A DNA stretch of 51,500 nt from Clostridiales bacterium UBA1728 (GCA_002315975.1 DCIK01000008.1:1-51500); one strand, 5' to 3'; counted from the stretch's first letter, positions 40,783-49,322 are shown. Program-made: numbers and translations. The notes: generated by a model not told the origin, from the sequence alone.

Positions 40783-41514
40783 ATGTCCACCTATACCACA
40801 GGCGAGCTGGCGAAGCTCTGCGGCGTTACGGTACGCACCGTGCAATACTACGACAATCGCGGCATACTCTCGCCCGGAGAATACAGCGAGGGCGGGCGGC
40901 GGCTCTACGGAGAAGAGGCAGCGCGAAGGCTGAAGCTCATCTGCTATCTGCGGGAGCTGGGACTGAGTCTCAGCGACATCGGCGCTGTGCTCGGCGAGGA
41001 AAACGCTGCCGCCGTGCTCTCCACCCTGCTGGAGCAGCAGAGTCTGGCGCTGAAGGCCGAGCTGGCGAGCACCGCTTCTCAGTTAGCACAGGTGGAGGAG
41101 CTGCGCCGGGAGCTGAAAAACCGGGAAGCGCTGCCCATCGACGCTTTGGGGGACATTGCGCGGAAAATGGAAAATCGCCGGGAGCTGAAAAGGCTCCGAA
41201 TCCGGATGCTTACGCTGGGAATTATTGCGGATGCGCTCAACTGGGGCAGCATCCTTTATGGCTTTCTGCACCGGGTCTGGTGGCCGCACCTGCTGTGTCT
41301 GCTTCCCGTCATCGCCCTGAGCGCGTATATCTCATGGGACTATTTCCGCTCCACGCTCTATATCTGCCCGGAATGTCACCGGGTATTTCGTCCCGCTTTC
41401 CGGGAAGCGCTGTGGGCTCGCCACACCCCCGCCACCCGGCGGCTCCACTGTCCCGGCTGCGGGATCACGGGCTTTTGCATTGAAACCTACGGAAAGGATG
41501 AACCCCCATGCTGA
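40783..41514 (+). CDS. MerR regulator with membrane helices and a zinc-ribbon tail
   Basis: A 243-residue protein starting at the ATG at 40783 eight bases after GAGGAGG. The MerR helix-turn-helix is YTTGELAKLCGVTVRTVQYYDNRGIL, followed by the wing (GGRRLYGEEAARRLKLICYLRELG) and a coiled coil to about residue 130. The C terminus is unusual: two membrane segments (about 155-200, IIADALNWGSILYGF and LLCLLPVIALSAYIS) and a Cys4 pair (CPEC, CPGCG) that should bind zinc. It probably senses a membrane signal and controls the two ABC genes that follow; the ATPase ATG overlaps its stop. Confidence 0.87.
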   Translation: MSTYTTGELAKLCGVTVRTVQYYDNRGILSPGEYSEGGRRLYGEEAARRLKLICYLRELGLSLSDIGAVLGEENAAAVLSTLLEQQSLALKAELASTASQLAQVEELRRELKNREALPIDALGDIARKMENRRELKRLRIRMLTLGIIADALNWGSILYGFLHRVWWPHLLCLLPVIALSAYISWDYFRSTLYICPECHRVFRPAFREALWARHTPATRRLHCPGCGITGFCIETYGKDEPPC

Positions 41515-42224
41515 ATATCGAACATCTCACCAAACACTATCCCGGCTCGGACAAGGGCGTGAGCGATCTGAGCCTTCACATTGAGCCGGGGGCCATCTGC
41601 GCCTTCATCGGCCCCAACGGGGCGGGCAAGACCACCACCCTCAAGTGCATCGTGGGGCTCCACGACTATGACGCGGGCAGCATCACCATCAACGGTCACG
41701 ATCTGCGCACCGAGCCGCTGGTGTGCAAGCGCAGCTTCGCCTATCTGCCCGACGACCCGGAGCTCTTTGAGTATCTCACGGGGATGCAGTACCTGAGCTT
41801 TATCGCCGATGTGTTCGGCGTGGGCGACGTGGAGCGCAGGGAGCGCATCGGCCGCTATGCAGAACGCTTTGAGCTCACTGACGACCTCTCCCAGCTCATC
41901 TCCGGCTACAGCCACGGCATGAAGCAGAAGCTGGCACTCATCTCCGCCTTTCTCCACGAGCCCAGGCTGCTCATATTAGACGAGCCCTTTGTGGGTCTGG
42001 ACCCCAAGGCCGCCATCATCGTCCGGGAGCTGATGAACGAGCTGCGCTCTTCGGGCGGGGCGGTGCTCTTCTCCACCCATGTGCTGGAGGTGGCGGAAAA
42101 GCTATGCAGCCACGTGGCCATACTCAAGGACGGGCGACTGGTGCGAAGCGGCACCATGGAGAGCGTGCTGGGACACGGGGAAAGTCTGGAGGACATTTTC
42201 CTGGAGGTGGCTGACCGTGGGTAA
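41508..42224 (+). CDS. ABC transporter ATP-binding protein
   Basis: A 238-residue ATPase: Walker A GPNGAGKTTT, signature YSHGMKQKLALISAFL, Walker B LLILDEPFVGLDP, then the His of the H-loop in LFSTHVLEV. The SHGM signature (instead of SGGQ) is common in exporters of the Ytr/Nat group. It overlaps the MerR stop by seven bases and the permease start by eight. Confidence 0.93.
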   Translation: MLNIEHLTKHYPGSDKGVSDLSLHIEPGAICAFIGPNGAGKTTTLKCIVGLHDYDAGSITINGHDLRTEPLVCKRSFAYLPDDPELFEYLTGMQYLSFIADVFGVGDVERRERIGRYAERFELTDDLSQLISGYSHGMKQKLALISAFLHEPRLLILDEPFVGLDPKAAIIVRELMNELRSSGGAVLFSTHVLEVAEKLCSHVAILKDGRLVRSGTMESVLGHGESLEDIFLEVADRG

Positions 42225-43779
42225 GGAGCTGCGTCTGCTGACCGCGCTGGGGATGCGGAGCTTTCTCAACCTGAATACCGTTTTCCACACCACCGACCCC
42301 AAACGCAAGCGCCGGGCGGCGCTCTTAGCCGTGGTGGGCGGGCTGCTGGTGCTCTGCTTCTTTTTCTACATCGGCGTTTATACCTATGCCCTCTGCTCCT
42401 TCGGCATGGAGACGCTGGTGCTGCCCTGGCTGTTTCTGCTCTCCTCGGTGCTGGTGTTTGCGGTGGGGCTCTTCCACACCGGCGGCACCCTCTTTGAGCG
42501 CAGGAGCTACGACATTTTAGGCTCTCTGCCCCTGCGGGACAGCGTACTGGTGGGCAGCCGCTTTCTCTGCTGCTATCTGGAGTCGCTGCTCTATACGCTG
42601 GGGGTGCTGCTGCCCAGTCTGGCCGTGTACGGCTATATGGTGCACCCGAACCCGGCCTTAGTGCTCCGCTTTCTGCTCTGCGCTCCCCTCGCTCCCCTGC
42701 TGCCTTTGAGTCTGACGGTGCTGTTCTCCACCGCGTTAAAGCTCCTCTCCGGCCGGATGCGCAACCGCTCTCTGGTGGAGGCCGGGGCATCCCTGCTGCT
42801 CATCGTCCTCATCCTCTACGGCGAGACCCTGCTGAGAAGCAAGAGCGAGAGCATAAGCACCCGGGAGCTGGTTGCGCTCTCCGCCCTGCTGGGGCAGAGC
42901 TTAGAGAGGCTCTATCCCCTCTGCGGCTGGTTTGCCCGCTTCTGCGAGGGCGAGCTATTAGAATTATGTAAACTTATCGCTGTCAGCTTCGGTATCAGCG
43001 CCGTTATATTTCTGCTGACGGTGCGCTTCTTCCGTCCTGTCTCTCTGGCTCTGGGCAGCACTGCCCGGAGAAAGGGCCGCGAGGCCGTGGGACAGAGCCG
43101 GGGGCTGCTCTTTGCGCTGCTGCGGCGGGAGTGGAAGCGTTATCTATCCAGCAGCATCTATGTGACCAACACCGCCGTGGGGCCGCTGCTCGCCCTCATG
43201 GGCTCGGCGGCGCTGCTCTTTGTGGACGCCGGCGGGGTTTTCCCGGCCAATGTTCCCCTTGCCGCCGTGGCACCCTTCGGGCTCTGCACGGTGCTGTGCA
43301 TGATGCCCCCCGCCTCAGTGAGCGTCTCCATGGAGGGCCGACAGCGCTGGATCACCAAAACGCTGCCCATTCCCCCCTCCGTCTATCTGGACGCGAAGCT
43401 GCTGATGACCCTGAGCTTTCAGCTGCCCTGCGCCCTGCTGTCCTCGCTGCTGCTGTGCTGTGCTTTGAAGCCGGGGATCGGTGACGGCATCTTTCTCTTC
43501 CTGCTGCCGCCGCTGCTCTGCCTCTTCACCGCCACGCTGGCGCTGACCGCCGACATTCATCTGGGCAGCACCGAGTGGGAAAAGGAGGTTACCGTGGTCA
43601 AGCAGAGCGCCTCGGCCATGGTCGGCGGCTTCGGAGGAATGCTGCTGGGACTGGCGGGTGCCTTTGCCGCCGTGGAGCTCAGCGAGGGTCTGTTCCGCGC
43701 CTTCCGGCTGGCCGTCTGCGTCCTGCTGCCGCTGGGTACGGCTCTGCTGCGGCAGCACAATGTCCGGAAGCTGCGATAA
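42217..43779 (+). CDS. Large ABC exporter permease
   Basis: A 520-residue membrane protein with about 12 helices, starting with GTG at 42217 nine bases after GGAGG. The N-terminal cytosolic part (FLNLNTVFHTTDPKRKRR) precedes a first helix; a long polar loop with LFALLRREWKRYLSSSIYVTNT divides the protein into two membrane halves of similar kind. It should pair with the preceding ATPase. No permease Pfam signature is certain. Last gene of the MerR operon. Confidence 0.83.
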   Translation: MGKELRLLTALGMRSFLNLNTVFHTTDPKRKRRAALLAVVGGLLVLCFFFYIGVYTYALCSFGMETLVLPWLFLLSSVLVFAVGLFHTGGTLFERRSYDILGSLPLRDSVLVGSRFLCCYLESLLYTLGVLLPSLAVYGYMVHPNPALVLRFLLCAPLAPLLPLSLTVLFSTALKLLSGRMRNRSLVEAGASLLLIVLILYGETLLRSKSESISTRELVALSALLGQSLERLYPLCGWFARFCEGELLELCKLIAVSFGISAVIFLLTVRFFRPVSLALGSTARRKGREAVGQSRGLLFALLRREWKRYLSSSIYVTNTAVGPLLALMGSAALLFVDAGGVFPANVPLAAVAPFGLCTVLCMMPPASVSVSMEGRQRWITKTLPIPPSVYLDAKLLMTLSFQLPCALLSSLLLCCALKPGIGDGIFLFLLPPLLCLFTATLALTADIHLGSTEWEKEVTVVKQSASAMVGGFGGMLLGLAGAFAAVELSEGLFRAFRLAVCVLLPLGTALLRQHNVRKLR

Positions 43780-43795
43780 GCCGACTGTGGGGCAG

Positions 43796-43823
43796 GCGGC
43801 TCGTCCGGAGGCCGAGCCCTACA
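43796..43823. repeat. Short dispersed palindrome (GCTCGTCCGGAGGCCGAGC type)
   Basis: GCGGCTCGTCCGGAGGCCGA followed by GCCCTACA. The same sequence, or its inverse, is at 30190-30217, 47921-47947 and, diverged, at 48001-48032. All copies abut genes. Confidence 0.75.
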
Positions 43824-43837
43824 GAGGGTTCCCGTAT

Positions 43838-43882
43838 CATAACACGCGATTTTTCTTGCATAAAGAGAGATCGCGTGTTATG
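43838..43882. repeat. 13-base inverted repeat upstream of the DUF2284 gene
   Basis: CATAACACGCGAT (43838-43850) and ATCGCGTGTTATG (43870-43882) are perfect inverse copies 19 bases apart, ending 40 bases before the DUF2284 start. Either a hairpin ending the exporter operon or an operator for DUF2284; a T-run is lacking, so a terminator is less clear. Confidence 0.7.
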
Positions 43883-43921
43883 CTTTGCTCAGAAAATCCA
43901 ATGCGTTTGGAGGGTAAAAAC

Positions 43922-44458
43922 ATGACTTTAGACGAACTGAAGCAGCTGGCGCTGGACTGCGGCTTTTCCCATGTGGGTAAGCTGGAGAGTGATACCATCG
44001 AGATGCACAAGGAGGTGCGGGATTCCTGCGCCGAGAACAAGTGCCGTGCCTACGGCAAGAACTGGAACTGCCCTCCCGGCTGCGGCACGCTGGAGGAATG
44101 CGAGGCGCGGGTACGGAAGTACCGGTGGGGCGTGATCGTCCAGACCACCGCCGAGCTGGAGGATACCATGGACTATGAGGGCATGATGCAGCTGGGCAAG
44201 GATCACAAGGCGCACTTCGACAGATTTGCCGAGGCCGTCCGCAAGGCCTATCCCGGCAGTCTCATTCTCGGTGACGGTGCCTGCAGGAGCTGCAAGGAGT
44301 GCACCTACCCCAACGCTCCCTGCCGCTTCCCCGAAAAACAGAGCTCCAACATGGAGGCCTTCGGCATGATCGTCAGCGAGGTTTGCAAGCGCAACGACAT
44401 CCCCTACTACTACGGCGCGGGCACGCTGACCTATGTGGGCTGCGTGCTGGTGGAGTGA
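43922..44458 (+). CDS. DUF2284 metal-binding protein
   Basis: A 178-residue Cys-rich protein starting at the ATG at 43922 behind GGAGGG. The clusters CAENKCRAYGKNWNCPPGCG, CRSCKECTYPNAPC match DUF2284 (predicted metal-binding), common in anaerobes. Eleven or more Cys could hold one or two Fe-S clusters. Function is unknown; neighbours do not help. The stop TGA (44456-44458) is the first three bases of a 31-base direct repeat. Confidence 0.88.
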   Translation: MTLDELKQLALDCGFSHVGKLESDTIEMHKEVRDSCAENKCRAYGKNWNCPPGCGTLEECEARVRKYRWGVIVQTTAELEDTMDYEGMMQLGKDHKAHFDRFAEAVRKAYPGSLILGDGACRSCKECTYPNAPCRFPEKQSSNMEAFGMIVSEVCKRNDIPYYYGAGTLTYVGCVLVE

Positions 44459-44486
44459 GTCAGGGAAGCTGTCATACGGGGACTCA
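44456..44486. repeat. 31-base direct repeat, left copy
   Basis: Begins TGAGTCAGGGAAGC and ends CGGGGACTCA, with 6-base inverse ends (TGAGTC/GACTCA). Its first three bases are the stop codon of DUF2284. An identical copy lies at 45358-45388; together they flank the Rpn-family gene. Confidence 0.92.
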
Positions 44487-44495
44487 ATAAACTGC

Positions 44496-44524
44496 TTGTA
44501 CCCGAGATAATTCCGTGGTACACT
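44496..44524 (+). promoter_or_regulatory. Promoter of the Rpn-family gene
   Basis: TTGTAC (44496-44501) and TACACT (44519-44524), 17-base spacer, just inside the left direct repeat. Confidence 0.55.
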
Positions 44525-44548
44525 ACCGGTAAGGAGGATGGTACCAAC

Positions 44549-45325
44549 ATGGAACTTACACTGGAACAGAAACGGGAAAAGGTGAAAGATCTTCGCCCCA
44601 TAGACGATGTGTTCTTCGAGGTTCTGGCCTCTAAGCCCGCCGTCTGTCAGGAAATGCTGCGGACGATATTGGAAGACCCGGCGCTCATAGTGGAGGATGT
44701 TATTCCCCAGAGCAGTGAGCGGAACATCTATGGCCGCAGCGTGCGTCTGGATGCGCTCTGCACGCTGGGTGACGGCACCAGGGTCAACATCGAGGTACAG
44801 CGTTCAGACAACGACAACCACCTCAAACGGGTACGCTTTAATGCTGCCAGCATCACCGTCAAGGAATCCTACACCGGAGAGAACTTCGAGGATCTGGCAA
44901 ATGTAATCATCGTTTACATCTCGGAGTTTGACTTTTTAGGGGGCGGAAAGACCATTTACCATGTGGATAAGGTTCTCCGGGAGACCGGCAAGGTGATTGA
45001 TGATGGGCTGCAGGAAATCTTTGTGAACACCGTCAACGATGACGGCAGCGACATCGCGGATCTGATGTCCTGCTTTACCCGTAAGCAGGTGAACAACCCC
45101 AAATTCCCGGTGTTTTCCGCATCGGTGGATGAACTGAAACAGAGCGAAGGAGGAGTAACTGTCATGTGCAAAGTTATGGAGCATTACGAAAATATTGCGC
45201 GGGAAGAAGGCATCGCAAAAGGCCGGGCGGAAGAGCGCAGACTCATTGCCAAGGAAATGCAGAAGAAGGACGATGAGCTGGCTGCCCTCCGCGCCCAGCT
45301 GGAAGCCCTGACTCGGAAAGCCTGA
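44549..45325 (+). CDS. Rpn family recombination-promoting nuclease (PD-(D/E)XK)
   Basis: A 258-residue protein of the Rpn/YhgA-like, PDDEXK transposase-like family. It opens LRPIDDVFFEVLASKPAVCQEML, then the active-site region RLDALCTLGDGTRVNIEVQRS, which gives the D...ExQ catalytic set; ISEFDFLGGGKTIYHVDK follows. The C-terminal 40 residues are a charged helix (EEGIAKGRAEERRLIAKEM) as in other family members. Rpn proteins cut DNA and raise RecA-independent recombination; many copies lie in genomes without terminal repeats. GGAGGATGG precedes the ATG. The gene is flanked by identical 31-base direct repeats. Confidence 0.9.
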   Translation: MELTLEQKREKVKDLRPIDDVFFEVLASKPAVCQEMLRTILEDPALIVEDVIPQSSERNIYGRSVRLDALCTLGDGTRVNIEVQRSDNDNHLKRVRFNAASITVKESYTGENFEDLANVIIVYISEFDFLGGGKTIYHVDKVLRETGKVIDDGLQEIFVNTVNDDGSDIADLMSCFTRKQVNNPKFPVFSASVDELKQSEGGVTVMCKVMEHYENIAREEGIAKGRAEERRLIAKEMQKKDDELAALRAQLEALTRKA

Positions 45326-45357
45326 CAGTCGTGTATAAATGACAGCAGGGGCGACAT

Positions 45358-45388
45358 TGAGTCAGGGAAGCTGTCATACGGGGACTCA
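45358..45388. repeat. 31-base direct repeat, right copy
   Basis: Identical to 44456-44486. It is preceded by a TGACAGCAGGGG segment (45340-45351) that resembles the palindromic element at 6448-6508. Confidence 0.92.
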
Positions 45389-45391
45389 CGC

Positions 45392-45436
45392 AAAGAGGAC
45401 TCTGCGAAACGAAAATTCGCAGAGTCCTCTTTTTTT
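45392..45436 (+). terminator. Terminator of the Rpn gene
   Basis: A perfect 17-base stem (45392-45408 with 45416-45432) and a run of T to 45436. It may also serve the converging cyclophilin gene, although 100 bases separate them. Confidence 0.9.
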
Positions 45437-45538
45437 CGCGAAGCCTCTCGGCTCCCCCATTGCTTCGCAGCAGGGGCGCCGGGGGGATTCATGAATCGTT
45501 ATGGTTGAAAATCCTTTTTACAGCGCTTTTTACACATC

Positions 45539-46108
45539 TCAGTCGAGCACATTAATCTGTGTAATCACGGGCTGGGAGGCGTTGGCCACATAGCCGTCGC
45601 TGTTGCCGGTCACGGCGGCGCAGATGCTGTCTACCACATCGATGCCGGTGATCACATAGCCGAAGACCGCGAAGTCGCCGTCGAGGTAGGTGGCGTCGGT
45701 CTTGAGAATGTAGAACTGGCAGGAGGCGGAATCGTAGTGGGTGCCTCTGGCCATGCCGATGGCACCGCGGGTATTGGAGAGGGTATTATTCACGCCGTTG
45801 GCGGTAAATTCGCCCGGCAGCGAAGTGCCGGAGGAGCCGGTGCCGTTCTTGTTGGGATCGCCGCCGTAGATGCCGAAGTCGGGGAGCACCCGGTAGAAGC
45901 TGCTGCCGTCATAGAAGCCCCGCTTGGCCAGATTCAGGAAGTTGGCCGTGGTCTGGGGGGCGATATCACCGTTGAGCTCCACGGTAATGGTGCCGTAGTT
46001 CTCCACCACGATCTCGGCGTGGTGGGTGCCGCTCCAGTTCTTGTCTCCGCAGGCGGAGAGACTGAGCACCAGCATGGCGCAGAGGAGCAGGGCAAGGAAC
46101 TTTTTCAT
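45539..46108 (-). CDS. Cyclophilin-type peptidyl-prolyl isomerase lipoprotein
   Basis: A 189-residue protein starting at the ATG at 46108 (AAGGAGG eight bases upstream). The lipobox LSLSAC places it outside the membrane. The cyclophilin fold is clear: GTITVELNGDIAPQTTANFLNLAKRGFYDGSSFYRVLPDFGIYGGDP, then GAIGMARGTHYDSASCQFYI. The usual F-H-R catalytic Arg is in FYRVL (R), and FxxxQGGD is altered to FGIYGGDP. Assists folding of exported proteins. It lies 14 bases after pgcA and is co-transcribed. Confidence 0.93.
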   Translation of the reverse strand: MKKFLALLLCAMLVLSLSACGDKNWSGTHHAEIVVENYGTITVELNGDIAPQTTANFLNLAKRGFYDGSSFYRVLPDFGIYGGDPNKNGTGSSGTSLPGEFTANGVNNTLSNTRGAIGMARGTHYDSASCQFYILKTDATYLDGDFAVFGYVITGIDVVDSICAAVTGNSDGYVANASQPVITQINVLD

Positions 46109-46122
46109 ACTGATTTCCTCCT

Positions 46123-47844
46123 TCAGTTCAGGGTTTTGGCAAAGTCGGCAAGAGCCTTTTTCTTTTCTTCGCATTCGCTGCGGCTCTCGCCCCGGGCCAG
46201 TACATACATCTTGATCTTGGGCTCCGTGCCGGAGGGACGCACCACCAGCCGGCTGCCGTCGGCAAGGTAGAAGCTCAGCACATTGCTGCCCACAATGTGG
46301 GTGGGGCGGATGCTGCCGTCGGCAGCGGTAATCCTCCCGCTCCGGTAATCGGCCAGCTCAGAGAGGGCGATGCCGCCCAGCTCCTTCGGCGGCTGCGTGC
46401 GGAGCTTTTCCATCAGGGCGTTCATCTCCCGCACACCGTCCACGCCGTACATGAAGAGATTCAGGGTCTCCTCGGCGTAGCAGCCGTATTTTTCGTAGAG
46501 GGCGTCCATGGCATCCAGCAGGGTCTTGCCCTGGGCGTGCCACCAGGCGGCCATCTCGGCGATCATCATGGAGGCGGTGACGGCGTCCTTGTCCCGGACA
46601 TAGTCGCCCATCATGTAGCCGTAGCTCTCCTCGAAGGCCAGCAGATACCCATAGCTGCCGTCCCGGTCATACTCAGCAAGCTTCTCGGCCATGAACTTGA
46701 AGCCGGTGAAGGTCTCTTCATAGTGGACACCGTTCTGCTCGCAGACGGCGCGAACCATGCCGGAGCTGACGATGGTGGAGAGAGCCGCCGGACGGGCGGG
46801 CAGGGTATTCGTGCGCTTTCGGGCGGAGATGATATAGTCCAGCAGCAGAATGCCCATCTGGTTGCCGGTAACGGGGACATATGCGCCGTCTCTGCGCACC
46901 AGCACGCCCACTCGGTCACTGTCCGGGTCGGTGCCGATGATCAGATCGGAGTCCACCTTTTTGGCCAGCTCCACCGCCAGATAGAAGCCCTCGGGGTTCT
47001 CGGGGTTGGGGCTCTTCACCGTGGGGAAGCTGCCGTCCAGAACCATCTGCTCCGCCACAGGATAGAGCTTCTTCACGCCGATGGCGCGGAGAGCCTCAGG
47101 TACCAGCTTATAGCCGCAGCCGTGGAAGGGCGTGTAGACGATGGAGAGCTCGTCGGCGACCTTTGCAACGGCCTCTTTGTCGATGGCCTGAGAGAGCACC
47201 CGCTCCATATAGGCGCGATCCAGCTCCTCGCCCATCCACTCAATGAGCCCCTGCTCCACGGCCCGGTCAAAGTCCATGGTCCTGGGCGCGGAGAACACAT
47301 CGGTCTCGGCCATGATGGCGGCGATCTTCTCGGCGTGCTCCGGGGGGAGCTGTGCGCCGTCGGACCAGTAGACCTTGTAGCCGTTATACTCCTTGGGGTT
47401 GTGGCTGGCGGTGATATTCAGACCCGCGGTGGTGCCGTAATAGCGGATGGCGAAGCTCAGCTCCGGGGTGGGGCGCAGAGCCTCCACCAGTCGAACGCGG
47501 ATGCCGTTGGCAGCCATGACGCAGGCAGCCTCCCGGGCGTAGACATCGGAGTTAATGCGGCAGTCGTGGCAGATGGCAATGCCCCTGTGCATGGCCTCCT
47601 CGCCCTCGGAGGCGATGAGCCGGGCAAAGGCCTCGGTGGCATGGCGGATCACATGGATATTCATGCGGTTGGTGCCCATGCCCATGATGCCCCGCAGTCC
47701 GGCGGTGCCAAAGGCCAGAGGCGCATAGAAGCGATCCTCTATCTCCTTTTCATCGCCGCGAATGGCATCCAGCTCCTTCCACTCCGCATCGGAGATGGAG
47801 GGAGAGTCCAGCCAGGCCTGATAGGTTTCCAGATAGTTGCTCAT
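46123..47844 (-). CDS. pgcA: Phosphoglucomutase-type phospho-sugar mutase
   Basis: A 573-residue alpha-phosphohexomutase of the large PgcA (YhxB) group. FGTAGLRGIMGMGTNRMN near the N terminus, the phosphoserine loop TASHNPKEYNGYKVYW, the metal loop GTDPDSDRVG, and the C-terminal RPSGTEPKIKMYV are complete. It interconverts glucose-1- and glucose-6-phosphate for glycogen, UDP-glucose and glycolipid synthesis. GGAG precedes the ATG at 47844. It heads a two-gene unit with the cyclophilin. Confidence 0.95.
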   Translation of the reverse strand: MSNYLETYQAWLDSPSISDAEWKELDAIRGDEKEIEDRFYAPLAFGTAGLRGIMGMGTNRMNIHVIRHATEAFARLIASEGEEAMHRGIAICHDCRINSDVYAREAACVMAANGIRVRLVEALRPTPELSFAIRYYGTTAGLNITASHNPKEYNGYKVYWSDGAQLPPEHAEKIAAIMAETDVFSAPRTMDFDRAVEQGLIEWMGEELDRAYMERVLSQAIDKEAVAKVADELSIVYTPFHGCGYKLVPEALRAIGVKKLYPVAEQMVLDGSFPTVKSPNPENPEGFYLAVELAKKVDSDLIIGTDPDSDRVGVLVRRDGAYVPVTGNQMGILLLDYIISARKRTNTLPARPAALSTIVSSGMVRAVCEQNGVHYEETFTGFKFMAEKLAEYDRDGSYGYLLAFEESYGYMMGDYVRDKDAVTASMMIAEMAAWWHAQGKTLLDAMDALYEKYGCYAEETLNLFMYGVDGVREMNALMEKLRTQPPKELGGIALSELADYRSGRITAADGSIRPTHIVGSNVLSFYLADGSRLVVRPSGTEPKIKMYVLARGESRSECEEKKKALADFAKTLN

Positions 47845-47868
47845 ATGATTACTCCTTGTTTTCCCCTC

Positions 47869-48032
47869 TTGCCTCCCCTGAAAGGGGATGTCACTAATGG
47901 GTATTGAGAACGCGACAGTCCGTAGGGCTCGGCCTCCGGACGAGCCGAAAGCCTGCGATTCTTGCTATGTCGGAAAAAACAGACATATTGCTTGTCCCAC
48001 GCGGCACGGCCGGGAGGCCGTGCCCTACGGGG
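47869..48032. repeat. Cluster of three dispersed palindromes upstream of pgcA
   Basis: CTTGCCTCCCCTGAAAGGGG (47870-47889) is the core of the valS-leader repeat. 47921-47947 is an inverted copy of the repeat at 43796-43823. 48001-48032 is a related form (GCGGCACGGCCGGGAGGCCG). The 250-base gap between pgcA and rlmH (47845-48099) carries no gene, and I see no clear pgcA promoter in it. Confidence 0.75.
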
Positions 48033-48099
48033 TTGTGGGTTTCAGTAGAGCAAGCACAGGTTTTACACGCAGGTTCAATGTTCTTCCTGAATACCGGTC

Positions 48100-48546
48100 T
48101 TATTTATGGTACCTGCTGCCCTCGATGATGGTAAACGCCCGGTAAACCTGCTCCAGCACCATGACCCGAGCCAGGTGGTGGGGGAAGGTCATGGGCGACA
48201 TACTCAGCCGCAGATCGGCCCGTTGCTTGACCCGCTCGTCCAGCCCGAAGCTGCTGCCGATGAGCAGCACGATGCGGCTCACGCCCCGGTTGCTCTGCTC
48301 CTTCACCAGCTCCGCCAGCTCCTCGCTGCTGCGAAGCTTACCCTCGATGCAGAGGGCGATGACATAGGCTCCCGCCGGAATCTTCGAGAGGATGGCCTCG
48401 CCTTCCTTTTTGAGATCGCCGGTTTCGCTCAGCTCGGTCAGTTCAAAAGAGCAATACCTTTGCAGGCGTTTTTCATACTCGGCGCAGGCATCGGTATAGA
48501 ATTTCTCCTTCAGCTTACCGCAGCAGATGAGATTTACACGCAGCAT
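48100..48546 (-). CDS. rlmH: 23S rRNA pseudouridine-1915 N3-methyltransferase
   Basis: A 148-residue SPOUT methyltransferase. INLICCGKLKEKFYTDACAEYEKRL at the N terminus, ALCIEGKLRSSEELAEL in the middle and LLIGSSFGLDE (SAM knot region, usually IGGxxGL) then LSMSPMTFPHHLARVMVLEQVYRAFTIIEG..YHK are RlmH signatures; the last motif is almost invariant. It methylates pseudouridine 1915 in helix 69. Slightly shorter than the 155-159 residues usual. Overlaps walJ by 13 bases. Confidence 0.93.
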   Translation of the reverse strand: MLRVNLICCGKLKEKFYTDACAEYEKRLQRYCSFELTELSETGDLKKEGEAILSKIPAGAYVIALCIEGKLRSSEELAELVKEQSNRGVSRIVLLIGSSFGLDERVKQRADLRLSMSPMTFPHHLARVMVLEQVYRAFTIIEGSRYHK

Positions 48547-49322
48547 TTTTGTACCTCCACGGAAACCTCGCCCAGAGGCGGTGCCACAGAAAGTGCTCTG
48601 TCCCGGAAGCCGGCTGCGTCCAGAGCGTCCCGCACAGCGCGGAAGGCCAGCTCGGGCCGATTATTTTCCTTGCTGAGATGGCCCAGAATGAAGCTCCGGC
48701 AGCCGCTCTCGGCCAGTGTGACCGCCAGACGGCCACAGCTTTCGTTGCTGAGATGGCCGTTTTCGGAAAGGATGCGCCGCTTGAGCGCCACGGGATAGGG
48801 GCCGTAGCGGAGCATCTGCTCATCGTGGTTGCTCTCAAGAAAGACGGCATCGCAGCCCCGGAGAGCCGCAACGACCTCCTCGGTGATGCTGCCGCAGTCG
48901 GTGCAGTAGCCGAAGGAGCCGTCCTCGCTCTCGAAGCGGTAGCCCACGCTGCAGGCGGCATCGTGGGGCGTGGGGAAAGCGCGGATGCGCAGCTCTCCCA
49001 GCGTGAAGTCCGCATCCTCGGAAATGCGGTGCATATATGCTTCGACCCCCGCGTCAGCGCGGCTCATGAGAGTCGCAGAGGCACAGGGGGCGAAAAGCGG
49101 CCGACCACAGTGCTTCGTGAGCATGGGGATGCCGGAAATATGGTCGTTATGTTCGTGGGTAATGAGAACGCCTTCGAGCTCCTCCGCGGAGAGTCCCCTC
49201 TCAAAGAGGAAGGCTTTGATGCGGCGCAGGGAGATACCGGCATCGATGAGGATATGGGTATCGCCCCGGCTGATGAGACCGCAGTTGCCGGAGGAGCCGC
49301 TGGCAAAGCCCGTAAAGGTCAT
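48534..49322 (-). CDS. walJ: MBL-fold hydrolase, WalJ/YycJ type
   Basis: A 262-residue metallo-beta-lactamase-fold protein. GFASGSSGNCGLISRGDTHILIDAG is typical of YycJ/WalJ; the metal site is VLITHEHNDHISG (HxHxDH). Later zinc positions are in FPTPHDAAC, DCGSI and LGHLSKEN. WalJ acts as a 5'-3' exonuclease linked to cell division and DNA repair in relatives. As in Bacillus, it lies beside rlmH. It overlaps murA by four bases. Confidence 0.9.
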   Translation of the reverse strand: MTFTGFASGSSGNCGLISRGDTHILIDAGISLRRIKAFLFERGLSAEELEGVLITHEHNDHISGIPMLTKHCGRPLFAPCASATLMSRADAGVEAYMHRISEDADFTLGELRIRAFPTPHDAACSVGYRFESEDGSFGYCTDCGSITEEVVAALRGCDAVFLESNHDEQMLRYGPYPVALKRRILSENGHLSNESCGRLAVTLAESGCRSFILGHLSKENNRPELAFRAVRDALDAAGFRDRALSVAPPLGEVSVEVQKCCV

